64,000 nucleotides of DNA from Epiperipatus broadwayi. Its lineage: Eukaryota > Onychophora > Udeonychophora > Euonychophora > Peripatidae. The notes under the pieces were generated by a model that saw only the letters and a list, made by a program, of their open reading frames with translations, had not been told where the DNA came from and ran no database searches. Numbering within the stretch: position 1 is the stretch's first letter; every line of letters starts with the position of its first letter. Made by a program: the position numbers and the translations under genes. Shown here piece after piece: positions 24,355 to 35,366 of the stretch. The DNA is taken from assembly GCA_028023455.1 (NCBI GenBank), contig JAQFVV010012434.1, forward strand, positions 7,685,157 to 7,749,156, read 5' to 3'.

Positions 24355-25272
24355 CTCAAATGATAATACAAGGGGGAAAATAATCAGGAAATGAATTAGT
24401 ATCATGTGGCTATGTTTAATTAAAATGTCAGATATGTTAATCTTCAACTATTTACATTTTATCTTTAGCTAGGAATGGTGTGATAATTTTTAGTTTAATA
24501 AATTATTAATAATGATTGATAACGTATTATTCTAAAATGGTTGGTATCAAAACTGTAAAGGCAAAAAAATGAAAGTAGTTCTAATGAAAATTGTTGTTAA
24601 GTACTACAAAAAATATTTTTTTCTTAAATCAAAAGTGAAAATCATTAAGTACTAAAATGAAGTGAGAACAAGCCCTCTAAAGTAAGATCTGAATGAAGTT
24701 GTGTAGTATTCAATAAAAGCTCATAAAATTTAAAAAAAAAGTGTTTGGTATCAGTGTACCATTATCCACAAAATCATTATACTATTATTTTGAATACAAA
24801 ACATGCATATCAATAATGATAACAATTTCTTGGTTGCTCATCATCAAGTTTTTCAATAAAAAATAATAGAATATGTTCAGGTATGTATGCCTAAAAAAAA
24901 ATAAAGGAATTTTTTTTAATTTTTTTTTGCTTAAGATAAAAACTCATGTATACGTTAAGCCTTTTTAAATCTCAAATAGATTTCTGCATTCTTTTTTTTA
25001 CTGATTATATATTAAACATTTCAACACCTATTGATATTTTAAAGTATTTGTTACATCAATTTTTTCAGTGTCAACAATTTTATGTTAGATCTCTAACCTG
25101 AAAAAAGAAAAGTTTTTTTTTTAAATTTAGAAATGCTTGATATGTCTTATTGTTTTTAATTTTTCAAATACTTTAAATGATTATTTGTATTTAGTCTTAC
25201 TAAACTTTTAAATATTATTTGTAGCAAAATAATCTTATTTGAAAACAGCTATTGTTATTATTATTCGAATAG
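24355..25272. other. Unannotated stretch, probable 3' untranslated/downstream region of the chaoptin-like gene
   Basis: It lies directly downstream (minus strand) of the stop codon at 25273. I did not find an AATAAA on the minus strand within several hundred bases, so the transcript end is undefined. No other gene is evident. Confidence 0.35.
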
Positions 25273-25703
25273 TTAATATTTGTACTTTTGTGTTAAAAGA
25301 AAATATATTACACTTGCAAAAAAACAAATAAAAGATATTTCTACGCGGGCCGAAGAAGAATTGCCACTTCTTGATTTCACAGCTGATTCTTGCACTATTT
25401 CTTTATCCAATGATGCTGCATATTTAGAAGTTTTTGTAGGATAGATTGTAGGGATAGGATCCACACAATCAAAATATTCATTTTGACAATGAAATATTGA
25501 TAAGCCCTTCAAAGAAGGTGGTTGATAACAATTTGGTGCAGCAGGTTTATTGATAGGAAAAAGAATTCGATCTGAAATAGGATAAGGAAGAATTACATAA
25601 TATTGATCTTCGTGTTCCACATAAAAGGGTGAAATCGACTGCAAAGTTCTAAGCAACAGTTCTTTCAGCCAGAACATACGAGTATCACAAGTTAAAGGAT
25701 TGC
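25273..25703 (-). CDS. Chaoptin-like LRR protein, terminal exon (LRR C-terminal cap and membrane-anchor tail)
   Basis: Encodes the end of the LRR surface protein whose main exon is at 37846-35363. The acceptor is a pyrimidine-rich TTTTTATTTTAG followed by GC AAT CCT, giving the phase-1 completion G-N-P-L-T-C-D. This is the standard start of an LRR C-terminal cap (NPxxCD), followed by MFWLKELL. Three more Cys (NCYQ, FHCQ, FDCVD) fit the cap's disulfides. After a Ser-rich stretch (SRSGNSSSAR) comes a short hydrophobic segment, ISFICFFASVIYFLL, then TQKYKY and stop. Drosophila chaoptin is GPI-anchored and this tail resembles a GPI signal, but the charged final residues would also fit one short transmembrane helix. 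About 142 residues. The ATG at 25677 is internal, not a start. Confidence 0.8.
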
Positions 25704-27137
25704 CTAAAATAAAAAGAAAGTCATTTATATATATAGTATTTATTTATATGAGTACATACAACAGAAACGTATATTTATAACTTTCTCGCGCACGAACATA
25801 CACACACCTTTACAAAATAATATACTTACATATTTTTCTGAAAAAAAAAAACAAAAAAAAAAAAAACCATTAACCCCTTTTTTTGTTGAACTTCTGAAGC
25901 TGTAAAATTTAAATGTGCTTCAACTATTTTTATGTTAAAAGACCACGCTTTGTTATTATTTTCAAAATCTCAAAATCCGTACCCTTTTTTTTTTTACATT
26001 TAAACTATCATTTTCAAATTATTCGCACTCCAATAAAACTTATTTCTAGGTATCAATTTCAAACGATCTATAAAAATGATATCACAGAATTTGATTAGTA
26101 AATTCAAACTGAAATAACTTTGATGTTTTTACGTGCTATTCAGTCAAACTTTATAGAAGATTGTCTTGTAAAGGAAGTGTCTTAATATACGCACATAGTG
26201 TTATATGTGCATACACACACAGATATATGTACATATATATGTATATACATTTCTAATTTAAATATATAATTTTCTGCAGGAAATCTCTGGTTTCTAGAGT
26301 CAGAAAAGTTATTATACTTCAAATTTTTGCACTTAAAAATATCTGCTCAGATTTACTATTTATATATCAGTAGGTATATTGAACTAGAAGCATTATTTCT
26401 TTTTAGCTTAACTTAAAACTTTCAAATACCATAGTTAATTACTTTATCTCATGTTTTCAGCTTGCACTGTTTGCTTTAATTGATGGTTGCCTAGTTATAT
26501 CATAATTGAAAATTTTATTTAATTTATCCAATGACAATATTCAATTTAAGATATATAAACAATTGAAGCCCATTGTAAAATTACAATCCATTTAATACAA
26601 CCTTTTTTTTAATATTGATTCAGAAAACTTCTTGATTTCTATCCAATCTAAAATTAGTTTTTTTTTTTTTTTATAAAAATATTTATATTTTATATTATTT
26701 GATATATAATTAAAAACTACTGCATAACCAATCGGTTATTAACACCTTTTGTTATGTGCCATACAACTCCTAAAAGCTTTTTTTTTTTTTTGCAAAGAAT
26801 TATTCTCCTCTTTTTTATATTGTTATTCTTAATATATTTATTATTTATATTTTATTATTATAAGTCTATATAAGTCAAAGCAAAAGATTTACATAGATTA
26901 AAAAGCTTTTTCTAAAGCTTAATGATGTATTTTTTATATAAATGTAAATTTAAAATTTTTGTACTTTCATACCGTTTAATTTCCCTATTTTTTAATTGGT
27001 ATTACTTGTTCATTCTTCAATATTTCCTCTTTTAACTATAAATACAAAATGTACAACACACATGTGTTAATATGGTTTTAGTTTAGTAAAACTAAATATA
27101 GATTTTAAAGTTTTATTTAAATATATCAGTATTAAAC

Positions 27138-27493
27138 AATTCAAAACAAAGCAAAACTCTCCATATAGTAGTGCCATCTTGTGCTAACAAGAGCAATCAA
27201 TGGATGCCAGAAGGCTTGTGCATAAAATCCCTATCTATTGCCTACTCATCCAACATCCCCAGACTAGTTCTGGCTTGTGGCCTTCATCAATGAGGAACCT
27301 TGGATCTGAGAGCACTGCACCTAGATCTTAGGATCTAATGCAACCCTCCAGCACCCACCTTTTAACTCTTTTTAACTACAAAACTATGAGAATGAAGTTG
27401 AAATTTTATGCACAAGCCTTCTGGCATCCATTGATTGCTCTTGTTAGCACAAGATGGCACTACTATATGGAGAGTTTTGCTTTGTTTTGAATT
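27138..27493. mobile_element. Hairpin MITE family B, copy B2
   Basis: Left arm 27138-27228 and right arm 27403-27493 are 91 bp each and perfectly complementary (CAAAGCAAAACTCTCCATAT...). The centre holds a non-palindromic tract with GGATCTGAGAGCACTGCACC. After the right arm comes the family tail ATGTGCTAGTATGAGATAGT...CATGTGATG (about 27500-27545). No coding sequence. The arms differ from copy B5 at seven positions, each mirrored in the opposite arm. Confidence 0.9.
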
Positions 27494-27687
27494 ATTTAAT
27501 AACAATTATGTGCTAGTATGAGATAGTGATCATGTGATGTTTATATCAGTATTGTTATAAAAATTACCATCATCAGCAAACATCTGCTGTTTTAGGTAAT
27601 CATTGTTTATGTTAAATTCTGATATTTCCAATCTTATCAAAGAACAATCTCAGACCAAATACATTAATCAAAATTATTTTATAGGCA

Positions 27688-27852
27688 GATTCATAACGAA
27701 TCATTTTTAATAAACTTGCAAATACAATTTTACTTTTCATTTATCATTGCCCATTCATTCAATCTTCTTTGTCAGACTGAATGAATGGGCATTGATAAAA
27801 AAATAAGTGAAACTGTATTTGCAAGTTTATTAAAAATGATTCATTATAAATC
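27688..27852. mobile_element. Hairpin MITE family D
   Basis: Inverted arms of about 75 bp, 27688-27762 and 27774-27852, share ATTTTTAATAAACTTGCAAA and TGCCCATTCATTCA with a few changes. A fragment of the same arm (TTTGCAAGTTTATTAAAATG) occurs at 57549-57568. Confidence 0.8.
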
Positions 27853-29325
27853 CAATTGTGAAGTAATTCTGAATAACATTTGGAACGAGAGTGTTCTGTA
27901 ATACGATTATAACACAAACGTTACTTATTCAAGCAATAATAAAAATTATTTTTATGCTATTGAAATTGGTGATATTTTTAAATTTAGATCGTTAGAATAT
28001 CAAAAGCCACAGAACATAAATTTAAATCTAAACCTCAATTATTTTCATTTTATTTTTAAATAACCCACTCATATTTTAATTCTCTATGTTTTTAATCTTC
28101 TAGAAAATAGTTTAGACAAAATTATATCTTCTTTATAATCTTTGGGTGCAATGTCAGGGTCTTGGAAAATTTAACATAATAGTGAGAGAAACAAACTTGA
28201 AAACAAAATGTTTTTGATTTGATTTCTCGATGAGAAACTTAAATTAAAAGTTTCAGTTTGATTTACTCATGCCCAAACATCATTTAATTTTATAAATGTA
28301 TTATTTCAAAATAAATATTATTTTTCTTAAAATCTGTAAGGAAAGTGAATTCTCTTTTATCAATCCTTTACCACTAGTTTTAATTAATTCATTTTTTTCC
28401 AGATAACTTTCCAGTTTTTATAAATCAAATTGCCCATTTTATTTTAAAAGATAGAATGTCTAATAATTCATTTGTGATGTGCCTAAAATAGTTTCTCCTT
28501 AGACAAAATCACAAGTTTCTACCAAATTAAATATTACTTTCTTCTGATAATGTTACATACCCCAACAAACTAAGTGCCTTTGTATTTCTTATTACCAAAT
28601 CATTTCTATCTCATTGGTTTTTATTTAGTTTACACTCGTTTTTTCATTTTAATAAAAACTCTTATATTAATTCTACTATTATAACCTCGAATTTTTATTT
28701 TTGTTATAAAAACCATTTTCACTATGGTTAAGTTACTCCACTCTCCATATAATTTATCAGGTTATTTTTCAATATTCCCTATTCCTGAAATAAGTTTTAA
28801 TAATATTCTCTCTACTATCTTTACATAAACCAAATATATTTTTCAAATTTTGTTATTGTTTTTTTTTCAGTAAATAAAACTCCTAAACTTTGAATCAAAT
28901 AACAATAAGCTCCCTTTGATGATATTACATATATTTTATATATTTTATAGTTTTATATAATTTCGAACTATTTTTTTAATATTCATCATACATAATTTAT
29001 TTTTTCCACTAACCAACTTATCTATTTTTGTTTTCCCCACTGTTAAAGCTATGTATCATAATATATTTTCTATATATTTATTCCATTTCTTATATAATTG
29101 TTAGAAATAAATTCTATATTTATTAACTTTGCATATTATAAAATTTTTGTCCTATATACATAATTCAATTATACATTATTTTTACTGATCTATGTATTTA
29201 CATATTGTAATTTTTTAAACAGAAAATCCATTTCATTTATTTGTAAACAGCTTATTTATTGTTTACAATTTATCACCCATTGTATTTCTATATAAAAATT
29301 AAAAACAAATAATAAATGTCTAATA
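27853..29325. other. Unannotated intronic stretch
   Basis: Pyrimidine-rich on the plus strand from about 28560, like the antisense of other LINE relics here, but no RT motif was readable. Confidence 0.35.
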
Positions 29326-29329
29326 ATCC

Positions 29330-29650
29330 TTCTCTCCAAACAATAATGTCACCTAGTGCAAGCCATAATAATTAATAGATGCTAGAACATTTACACACCA
29401 AAATTCCTATCTAGTGCCTACTCATTCAATTTTCCTAGACTAATTGATAGCTTATGCCTTTCATCAGTGATATGCAATGTTCTCACATGTAAGGCTTCTT
29501 ATGAATAAATGTCATAAGCTAAAAACTAGTCAAGATATTGGATGAGTAAGTACTATTTAGGGATTCTGATGTACAAATCTTCTAGCATCCATTAATTTAT
29601 ATGGCTTTTAATAGGTGGCACTATTATTGGGAGAATTGCTACTGTTTTAA
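29330..29650. mobile_element. Hairpin MITE family B, copy B3 (degenerate)
   Basis: CTCTCCAAACAATAATGTCACC at the left and GGTGGCACTATTATTGGGAGA at the right are inverted ends. TATCTAGTGCCTACTCATTC and its inverse match the family arm. The right flank has a decayed form of the family tail (GTTATCATGTGATAA). Confidence 0.75.
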
Positions 29651-30239
29651 CAGATTCTGTAAGGATAAAAAATGGTTATCATGTGATAATTTTATTGATT
29701 TAAGATTACAATTTAAAATGTTTATAAGATTAGTAAAAATAGTGTTCAACTGGATTATGTGAAGAAAATAACAATCATATTGTGAAACAATTACAAAATG
29801 CAAACCTAATAGAGAAATAATTTATTTTCATGGATTTATATAAGAAATAGACTAAATATAAAATAAACATATTATAGATATATAATTATGAAGATGAGAA
29901 AAAAGAATAGAGAAGTTTGACAAAAAACAATTACTTTTATAGAAAATGTTTACGAGTAAAAATTTTAATTGGAATTACAGTATATAAATACATAAAATTT
30001 AAAAAAATGTAAAAGTCCTCTGGTATTTCATTTCCAAATGTTAAAGAGGGTATCATCATACTTTCAAAATTATTTTAATTTTTTTTTATTTATTATATGA
30101 GAAACATACTAGATTTTAAATCAATCCATCTTTTAATTTCTTACTCAACTTTAATTTTCAGCAGAGTATATAACTTATTTTCCTAATTAAGAAAGAACAT
30201 AAATATCCATTCTCTTACATTTCTTCAAAATAAATATTT

Positions 30240-30860
30240 TCCATTTTTTAACTTTCATATCATTCCCATTAAATACTAATATCTTTTTTTTAAAATTTAA
30301 TTTTCATACTTTTTTTACATCTCCACACTTCTTGAATCCCAGTGATATATTATCTGCAATAACTACAATATCAACTGAAAAAAATAGATTATGAAAATTA
30401 TCTGGATTTTCACTATAAAAATTATCACCCTATCTCCAATGTTTTATCTCAACTTCCAATTTTTTTAAAACATAATAAATAATAATTGGTGATAATGGAC
30501 ATTTCTGTTTTAATCTTATTTCACATTAAATCTTCAACCGATCTCTCATCTGGCATTTAGAGGAATTTTCATTATAAAAATTCTTAATAAACTGTCTTAT
30601 GCTATATTTATAACCCTTTTATTACAGTCCATTTTTAAACATTCAGTAATAAGCTTCCTTTATATATATATAATAAGTAATAGTTTATTTTTTTAGAAGA
30701 CTTTTTTTTTCAATTGATTAATTTATTCCCTATCTGATTTTGTGAAAAAAAATCCAATCTCAATCTCCCTAAAGATTTTATTGGCTTTCATCCTATTACT
30801 AACCACATCGACTAATGTATATGTAAATATTTTATGATTTATTTAAGTAATTGCTACTTC
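30240..30860 (-). pseudogene. LINE reverse-transcriptase relic LINE2
   Basis: The minus strand, with frame changes, reads NRMKANKIFREIEIGF, then LKQKCPLSPIIIYYVLKKL (motif B), then FFSVDIVVIADN (motif C with SVD in place of ADD) and ILVFNG, in the order expected of a LINE RT. Both catalytic region and frame are destroyed. It lies in sense orientation within the gene's intron. Confidence 0.65.
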
Positions 30861-33605
30861 TCTGTTGCTGGTTGAAAATATAAAATCTTTAAAATCTTAT
30901 TCATTTTCTTTATATAATAATAATCTAATTCTTATATTCTCATTTCATTTGAAATATTACCATGAAATATACAAAAAAAAACCTTAAGCTTAGTCTCAAT
31001 AATGGATTTGTTCAAACTATACAGATATATAGATCAGATTCAGAATATAATTGTGAGCAAATGGTCAACAACATAAACAGTCCAATTATATGACTAAATC
31101 CAATTTATTCTGTAATGCAGTGGAGCTGTGATAAAACTTATATCCATTTGAGAGGCAAGGAGACATGGATTACTGTACTATGTTCAGAATATTAATTCAT
31201 GATTGTAATTACTTTATCTGTAGCACAAGTTGTCCACTATTTTCTAGAACTTTGTCAAGCCCATTAAAACAAAACCAGAATATTTTTTGCAACAAATGGA
31301 CATTGTATAAAGCAAACTAACATGACTGGAAATGTTAGGTTTTATGAAAAGTCACAATATTTCTTTAATACTCTGATTGTTTCTACCAATAACTGAGCAT
31401 TTATAATTCAACCATTTATAACTGAGCAGAAAATTGTTTTAATTGTTATATATATTGTTAACTGTAAATAGATGCAATAAATTTTTACTATTACTTTAGT
31501 TATAACTTATCTATCAGTCATAAAACATTATTCCACCACTCTCAAATAATATATATATATATATATATACACAATAGATTCAAAAACTTTAGCTTCTTTA
31601 TAATGAGCATTTCTTATATCACAAGTACATAATTGTTTTTATTTTTTTAATTTATGAATTATATTCTTTATTTTAAAAAACCAAATTTATTATTATTGTT
31701 TCCATATCATTTTTAACCATTATCTATTTTGCAAGTTGAAAGTCTATTCACCTTTAATCTTGTTTCTCTGATCATAGCTTCTTTTCCAAATATTATTCTA
31801 GTAATTTTCCTTGTCTGATTTATTCTTTTAACATGACAATTTATTAGAACTTAACACAATCTTTTGGGATTCAGATTAAAGCATCCATTACTTAATATTA
31901 ATATGTTGTAATATCATAATAAACCAAAAGTTTACATAATTTATTAACTGATTGTCTTTCAAATCTTCTTATAATTCTGAGCATTCTATATATATTTTTT
32001 TGTTTAATTTAAAAAATCTAAACTATTTGCAGATACTATTTTTAATGCATCTACAGGGCATCAAAAGTTAATTGGATCTAAAGCATATCAGAAATTTAAT
32101 TATTACCATATCCATAACAATTTTTTTAATTATAAAAAAAAATGTTAATAGCAATAAACTAATCTATGAATTAAATTACTTTTACCAATTTCTTTACAAA
32201 CTTTTTTCTGAATATCAATGTGGATAAATTGAAATTATGTCTCAGTAACATGGAATCCACTATCAATAAGCAATATTGAAATAATATATGGCTTATTATG
32301 TGGCTTTGCTTCAGCATTTTAAGCTAAATTTAATGTTAATATTTTTATCACCTTTATATTAATAAATGGAGGACTATGAGATATATATGACAGACATAAC
32401 AAGATCTTGATAAACCTGCTTATCATATAATCTTGTAATTGAACATAGGGTCTTTTATTCTGTATATGGCATGAGCTTATTGTTTTATTGTATTCAATGA
32501 AGTTATTCCACTAAAACATGCATGAATAATATGTTAAACCTCTTCCAAATTATGAAGAAAAGCATTTTACACTCAAAAATGATATTCTAGTCTAACTTTA
32601 AACTTAACATACTTAATGATAGTAATTCAAAAGACCATCAACTTAAAACTCTTTACATGAAACATTCTAAACAACATTAAAAAGGCTTAACTGATTTATT
32701 TAAAACTAAATAATCCACATTATAACATGACATTTTAGAAAAAGCCTTTCATACTAGATATCTTATTCCTTAATAAATCATATTCTCTGATTATAAAACT
32801 GACAGATATATTTTCATTTTGCTTTGACAAGTGATGTATTTTACTAATAGAGATTTATTTAGTGACTGAATATTTTCTTATATATATCAATTAGTAAATA
32901 ATTTTAAAAACAGCAATAGTGTTTAAAAATTACCTAAAACTTTCAGCTACATATATGGCTGCAATAAGAATACTTCAAAGAGTAATTCTCGAATTCATGT
33001 TTTTCAATATATGGTTAATGTTTTATTATTTGGCTTGATAAAATTATAGGTTTATAATTTAATATACTAAAATTAACTTATTTAAATATAATTATATTTA
33101 TAATATTATTCATTATTATCAATGCTTAAATCGTTATTTATGCTCTCAAAGTAAATCATAAACTTTTATTAAGTATTTCTATTTTTTTCATAGCAATTAG
33201 ATACTAGCCAAAATTTCCTTTTTATGGCCAATTATTTTTGTTTTTTAAAAAATTCCATTTAATTTCCCCAATAATCAAGAAAGCTGCATCTTCACAGTCT
33301 TTAAGTTTCTATGGTAACAGTATAAATTTTAGACCCCCCCCCATCTTCTCTACCAGATTACTTTTGTATAATCTTTGAAGCATTTTTTGGTACTTTGTAT
33401 ATTTTAGCTATTTTTATTGATTACCATATTAAATGAAATATTTAAGTTAATGCATTATTTCTGCCATAGTAAAACTACAAAACACTACATATATAGTAAT
33501 GTATGCAATCCTTGTATGCACTATTCAACTTCTAACATTAATATTTATGCTTCTACTGCAGAATAAATAGTCAGGATTATAATAAAAATAATCTGTTATT
33601 TATTA
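30861..33605. other. Unannotated intronic stretch
   Basis: AT-rich with a (TA)n tract at about 31550-31569. No coding homology recognised. Confidence 0.4.
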
Positions 33606-33609
33606 TATA

Positions 33610-33945
33610 TATGATATAGTTTTCAGGTTCATTGTGATGCAAGCTTCCTATTACAAATATATTAACCATTTCAATTTGATCACACAAGCCATCAGCTGGG
33701 TAATATGTCTTTTATATATGCAACCCGTGAAAATCTTCGTATCAACATATATATATATCATATAGTTTCTGATTCATCATTCATGGTTTATGATTTTTAT
33801 TACAAATATATCAACTTTTCAGCTTGATCACAGAAGCCATCAAATAGATGATGAATGCAATTCTATAAAGATGGATATAGAGGTGATGGGATCAGTAATT
33901 TATAATAATGTTAAAGTTCTATCATTAGAAAAAAAACTCATACAT
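33610..33945. mobile_element. Penelope-like element terminal relics (PLE3), two adjacent copies
   Basis: Two segments resemble the PLE1 end. At 33620-33760, TTTGATCACACAAGCCATCA is followed by GCAACCCGTGAAAATCTTCG and CAACATATA, as in the reverse of PLE1's left edge (AACCCGTGCAAATCTTC). At 33790-33940, CAGCTTGATCACAGAAGCCATCA continues through TAGAGGTG and AATGTTAAAGTTCTATCA, matching PLE1 positions about 228-345. Heavily mutated, with no coding part. Confidence 0.65.
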
Positions 33946-34776
33946 GGATAAACGAGAAAATATATCATTTATATCTGTAGGCTGTAACACAATATAAATA
34001 TATATGACTATATATATGCTCCAATGCATAATTATTCAGAAATTTATCTATTCTTAAGACTATTTGTTTTGGTGAAAAACAACATTTTTTTATTCATCCC
34101 TTCTAGTCATCATTTTCACAAAGGTTGAGATTATTTGCCCTCTGCATGACAATAGAAAAAGAATACTTAAAAAAGCACGGTATATTATCATCATTGATAA
34201 TAACCACGAATAAGCAAACCAATAGCATGTCTTGAAATATATATAAGCAAAGCATTTATTTGCTTAAATAAAATAGGTTTTTTAAATAATGAATAACATT
34301 AACTTTGCCATGATTATGGTGATAAGGTCAAAATCTATTTGACTAATTATTGCAGATCAAAAATATGTTCATTCCATAGTAAAAAGTTAAACATTGATTT
34401 AAGAAGTTGAATGTTGTACACCTATACATTGTGGTCAAATATTATTTTAAGGCCAAATCAGTATTGAAAAAACAAAAACAAAAGGCCTTTCTGGCATCTT
34501 TGAGTTCTTTTTTAATAGATTCAATAACTAAGTATTAAGCCCCTCCATTCTTAATTCATCTTCATTGAACCCTATATAGACCTAAATGACTATAAATATT
34601 TAATGCAAAACATATTTTAAAGTGCTTTCTGAATTCAAAGAAGTAATGTAGCATAGCACTCAAAAATAATTCCTTTTTTTTCAAAACTCCATCTAATGAT
34701 AAACTATCCAATGATGTGATATAAAGTTACTGTTTATATTTTGTTTAAATTGTATTTGTAATTATAAGTGTACTTC

Positions 34777-34992
34777 AGACAGGCAAAACTCTCTATACAT
34801 ATTGCCACTCAGTGCAAGCCAGAGTGATCAATGGATGCTAGAAGGCTTGTGCATAAAATCTCCATCTAGTGTCTACTCATCCAATATCCATAGACTAGTT
34901 TCTGGCTTGTGGCAATACATATAGAGAGTTTTGCCTGTTTGAATAACAGTTAAAAGCAAGCATAAGAAATGATGATCATGTGATGTTTATTG
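34777..34992. mobile_element. Hairpin MITE family B, copy B4 (internally deleted)
   Basis: Terminal inverted repeats of about 28 bp (AGGCAAAACTCTCTATAC at 34784 and its inverse ending at about 34936) enclose a single family B arm. The second arm is mostly missing. The family tail GATGATCATGTGATGTTTA follows at about 34970-34988. Confidence 0.8.
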
Positions 34993-35360
34993 GCTATAAG
35001 TGTACTTGTTTTAAATATTAACCATTGTCTATCTATATAAATTTGTTAATTATAAAATTGAAAAAATAGAGATGGAAATAATGGAAATTGAATTCCCCAG
35101 AAGTGTTATTATTTTCAATATCCTTTAATTTCAAAAAATATTTATTGACAACATTTAACATGGAATTAGTAAACATATATATTAAATCTTCAATGCTTCC
35201 ACCTACGGTATTTTTATGTGCAATGTGTAGAATAAAATAGAAAATAAAGTAAAATAGAATAATAAAAAAAGATGATCACAATTGGAGATATAAAATATGA
35301 AAGATGACAATTGGAGATTTAATATCACATTAGTTAATGATAAATATAAATTAATACTGT

Positions 35361-35366
35361 ACCTTG
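35361..35366 (-). promoter_or_regulatory. Splice donor of the LRR exon
   Basis: CAAG|GTACAGTA on the minus strand is a good donor match. It falls exactly where the LRR C-terminal cap should begin, and its phase matches the acceptor at 25704. Confidence 0.75.

Larger units (their letters stand above)
25704..35362 (-). other. Intron of the chaoptin-like gene (9.66 kb, transposon-rich)
   Basis: It is bounded by donor CAAG|GTACAGTA (GT at 35362-35361) and acceptor TTTTAG|GC (AG at 25705-25704). Both boundaries are phase 1, so the flanking exons join in frame without any further exon. It contains hairpin MITEs B2, B3, B4 and D, a LINE relic at 30.2-30.9 kb, Penelope-like relics at 33.6-33.95 kb and much unidentified AT-rich DNA. 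Splicing is inferred, not observed, and an extra LRR exon of symmetric phase could be missed. Confidence 0.75.
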
